Of a stretch of DNA of 64,000 nucleotides, positions 62,158 through 64,000 are shown piece after piece. Made by a program: the position numbers and the translations under genes. The DNA is taken from positions 1-64,000 of the forward strand of contig NZ_SDVB01000249.1 of NCBI RefSeq assembly GCF_004137355.1, given 5' to 3'. Every line of letters begins with the position of its first letter. Position 1 is the stretch's first letter. This stretch comes from Ciceribacter ferrooxidans (GTDB taxonomy: Bacteria; Pseudomonadota; Alphaproteobacteria; Rhizobiales; Rhizobiaceae). The notes below the pieces were generated by a model that was not told where the DNA came from, searched no databases, and saw only the letters and a program-made list of their open reading frames with translations.

Positions 62158-62941
62158 GTTCAATGGGCTGTACCACCACCAATTCGATGAAGAGCATGAC
62201 GGCGACGAAGGCCAGCGTGTAAGCGAGAATCGTCGCGACGTCGAAAAGCTGGAAATAGAGGTTGATCTGGAAGCCGACGCCGTCAGATCGCCCGAGCAGT
62301 TCGACGACGAGGACGATCTTCCAGATCAGCGAGATGCCCGAACGTCCGGCTGCGGCGAGATAGGGTTGCAGCTGCGGAAGCAGGACGTGTCGAAACCGGT
62401 CGAACGCACTGAACCGGTAGACTTGCGCCATTTCCGAATAGCGCAGGTCGAGCGCGCGCGTTCCCTCGCGCATTGTGACGACGACATTCGGGATCTTGTT
62501 GACCGCGACGGCGCCGATCGCAGCCGCCTCGGTGAGGCCGAACCAGATATAGGCAAGGACGATGATGACCAGCGCCGGAATATTGAGGAAGAGGATCACC
62601 CAGGGCTGGAGGAACTCGTCGACCCGCCGGTGGCCTCCGAGATAGATGCCGATCGCCGATCCGATCACCATCGCGAGTGAGAAGGAAGCAACGACCCGCC
62701 ACAGCGTAATTCCGAGATGGTGAGGCAGTTCACCGGTTGCCATCTCGCGCAGAAACGCCACCATGACGTCGGCCGGAAGCGGCAGCGACCGGCTTGGCCA
62801 GATCGTTGCCGCCAGATGCCAGGCGAGGACAAGGCTCGCGAAGGAGATCGCGACCGTCATCATCGGGGCGCCGAAGCCGCGGCGCCGGCCTGCAGCACGT
62901 CCCGGCGAGGAAGCTGTCGCCCCGTCCGGCACCATCGTCAT
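62123..62941 (-). CDS. ABC transporter permease (nitrate/sulfonate type)
   Basis: A 272-residue permease of the TauC/SsuC family with about six membrane segments and the coupling motif region FRHVLLPQLQPYLAAAGRSG near residue 190-210. The ATG at 62941 is used; it overlaps the binding-protein stop by four bases. The import substrate is unknown. Confidence 0.88.
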   Translation of the reverse strand: MTMVPDGATASSPGRAAGRRRGFGAPMMTVAISFASLVLAWHLAATIWPSRSLPLPADVMVAFLREMATGELPHHLGITLWRVVASFSLAMVIGSAIGIYLGGHRRVDEFLQPWVILFLNIPALVIIVLAYIWFGLTEAAAIGAVAVNKIPNVVVTMREGTRALDLRYSEMAQVYRFSAFDRFRHVLLPQLQPYLAAAGRSGISLIWKIVLVVELLGRSDGVGFQINLYFQLFDVATILAYTLAFVAVMLFIELVVVQPIEHASIRWRRRTA

Positions 62942-63924
62942 TTCGCTCTCCAGTACGTGCCGGGCATCAGCGTCTTCGACGAGCCGACGAGCTTCTCTCC
63001 GCCGAGGTCCGCAAGGACCGCATAGAGCGCGGCGGCGTCCTTCTCCTCGTCGTCGATCGTCCGCTTCGGGATGCCTTCGCGATAGCGATCGCGCAGCACC
63101 GTGAGCGCCTGGCCCTCCGCCTTTATGACAGGAGCAAGCCGCACCCATTCTTCATCCGAACTGCCGAGCAGCACCTTGGCTTCCGCGCTTGCAGCCATGA
63201 AACCGGCGACCGCGTCCGGGTGGTCGTTCGCCCAGCCTTCATGGAAAATATAACCGAGGGCGGATACCGGCCCCGATGCGCCGAGGGCCTCTGCCGCCTC
63301 GTTGGCGCTCACCAGCCGCCGGAAACCGGCGGCTTCCAGTCGGGCGCAGTAGTGCCAGAAATTCAGCACGGCATCGAGTTCGCCCTGCTGCGCCTTTTCC
63401 GCAAGCAGCGGAGGCGCTCCGTAGGCGACGTCGTTGTCGGCCGCGAGATCACCGGTCTTCTCCTTCCGCGCAAGTCCCTGCAAGAGCAACCAGCTCTTGT
63501 CGATTGGCCCGCCGGCCACCCCGATCTTCTTCCCCTTGAGGTCTGCAAGGGACCTTATCGTCGACCCGGCCGGCACCATGAGGGCACCGACGGAGGTCGA
63601 GTAAGGAAACATCGTCAGGTCCTCGCCGGACGCACGCTGCCGGGAAACCCAAAGCCAGTCGGAGACGATGAAATCCACCTCGCCGGCCATCAGGGCGACG
63701 TTCGTCGCGTCCTCCCCGGCGAAAAAGCGGATGTCGACGTTAACACCGTGCTTCTCGTCGATCTTGTGGTGCTTGATGGTGTCGAGCTCCCAATTCACCG
63801 TTCCGAACTTGAGGACGCCGACCCTGACGGTTTCCGCGGCCCTTGCGTCGACGCTCGGGATAAAACCGACGACCAACAGGGCCCCAAGCAGCCACAAACG
63901 GCAGCAGCAAAGCATATTCCGCAT
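62938..63924 (-). CDS. ABC transporter substrate-binding protein (NMT1/sulfonate type)
   Basis: A 328-residue exported protein with a signal peptide (to about residue 29) and the NMT1/SsuA fold: VRVGVLKFGTVNWELDTI start, DLKGKKIGVAGGPIDKSWLL near residue 128. It starts the five-gene left-pointing unit with permease, ATPase, metallohydrolase and SoxYZ-like carrier. An alternative idea is uptake of a metal-chelate or sulfur compound used by the quinoprotein system. Confidence 0.85.
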   Translation of the reverse strand: MRNMLCCCRLWLLGALLVVGFIPSVDARAAETVRVGVLKFGTVNWELDTIKHHKIDEKHGVNVDIRFFAGEDATNVALMAGEVDFIVSDWLWVSRQRASGEDLTMFPYSTSVGALMVPAGSTIRSLADLKGKKIGVAGGPIDKSWLLLQGLARKEKTGDLAADNDVAYGAPPLLAEKAQQGELDAVLNFWHYCARLEAAGFRRLVSANEAAEALGASGPVSALGYIFHEGWANDHPDAVAGFMAASAEAKVLLGSSDEEWVRLAPVIKAEGQALTVLRDRYREGIPKRTIDDEEKDAAALYAVLADLGGEKLVGSSKTLMPGTYWRAK

Positions 63925-64000
63925 TCCCTCACCCCTCGTTGACCAGCAAGTAGACAGACTTCCGTTGCTAGATGTTGATGTCCCGTGAAGGATAGGCGCA

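Noticed and set aside
1-64000. tRNA, rRNA, CRISPR array, insertion sequence or prophage
   Set aside because: No tRNA-like cloverleaf, regularly spaced repeat, transposase or phage gene was seen on either strand.

Overview
The window is high-GC DNA from an alphaproteobacterium, most likely a Rhizobiaceae-type rhizobium. The reasons are a rhizobial kinase/peptidase/aminotransferase fusion, FixK-type TTGAT-N4-ATCAA sites, a small DUF3008 protein, and gene families that resemble rhizobial ones throughout. I cannot fix the genus. No tRNA, rRNA, CRISPR array, insertion sequence or phage gene is visible; the window looks like a chromosome or stable megaplasmid.

Region 1 (1-9.7 kb) is lysine-type catabolism. 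A three-module enzyme (small-molecule kinase, M23-like domain, class III aminotransferase fold) lies convergent to a LysR regulator. The regulator is divergent from an FAD amine/imino-acid oxidase and an ALDH7-type aminoadipate-semialdehyde dehydrogenase. A kinase/P-loop fusion protein and a 6-phosphogluconate-dehydrogenase-like oxidoreductase follow. Region 2 (9.7-18.3 kb) is central carbon and sugar uptake: PEP synthase, a glucose/mannose-type ABC importer and a PfkB kinase. FixK/FNR boxes precede both ppsA and the importer. Region 3 (18.3-28.4 kb) is mixed housekeeping and stress: response regulator, MgtC/SapB protein, DUF3008 protein, TetR-RND efflux operon, 3-methyladenine glycosylase, PAS protein and a pseudouridine synthase.

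Region 4 (28.4-46.2 kb) is a compact tetrahydromethanopterin/methylofuran (H4MPT/MYFR) C1 island. fhcBADC points left. A right-pointing operon carries beta-RFAP synthase, mtdB, ATP-grasp, mch, a second ATP-grasp, a CitG-like protein and fae. Cofactor genes complete the island: pcd-like dehydratase, HisA-like, H4MPT-linked ASKHA protein, DUF447, DHPS-like, archaeal-type flavoprotein, amino-acid kinase, and an MfnB-FolB fusion.

Region 5 (46.3-64 kb) is lanthanide-type methanol oxidation. A six-gene Lut/Ped-like export or uptake operon runs right into a left-pointing xoxF-xoxG-xoxJ-CXXXCW-pqqABCDE operon. After it come a small four-cysteine exported protein, a SoxYZ-like carrier, a zinc metallohydrolase and a sulfonate-type ABC importer.

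Taken together, XoxF with PQQ would oxidise methanol in the periplasm and pass electrons to XoxG. Formaldehyde would enter the cytoplasm and be condensed with H4MPT by Fae. It would then be oxidised by MtdB and Mch, and released as formate by FhcABCD using methylofuran. Formate dehydrogenase, a TonB receptor for lanthanophores, lanmodulin and any dedicated regulator of the xox genes are not in this window.
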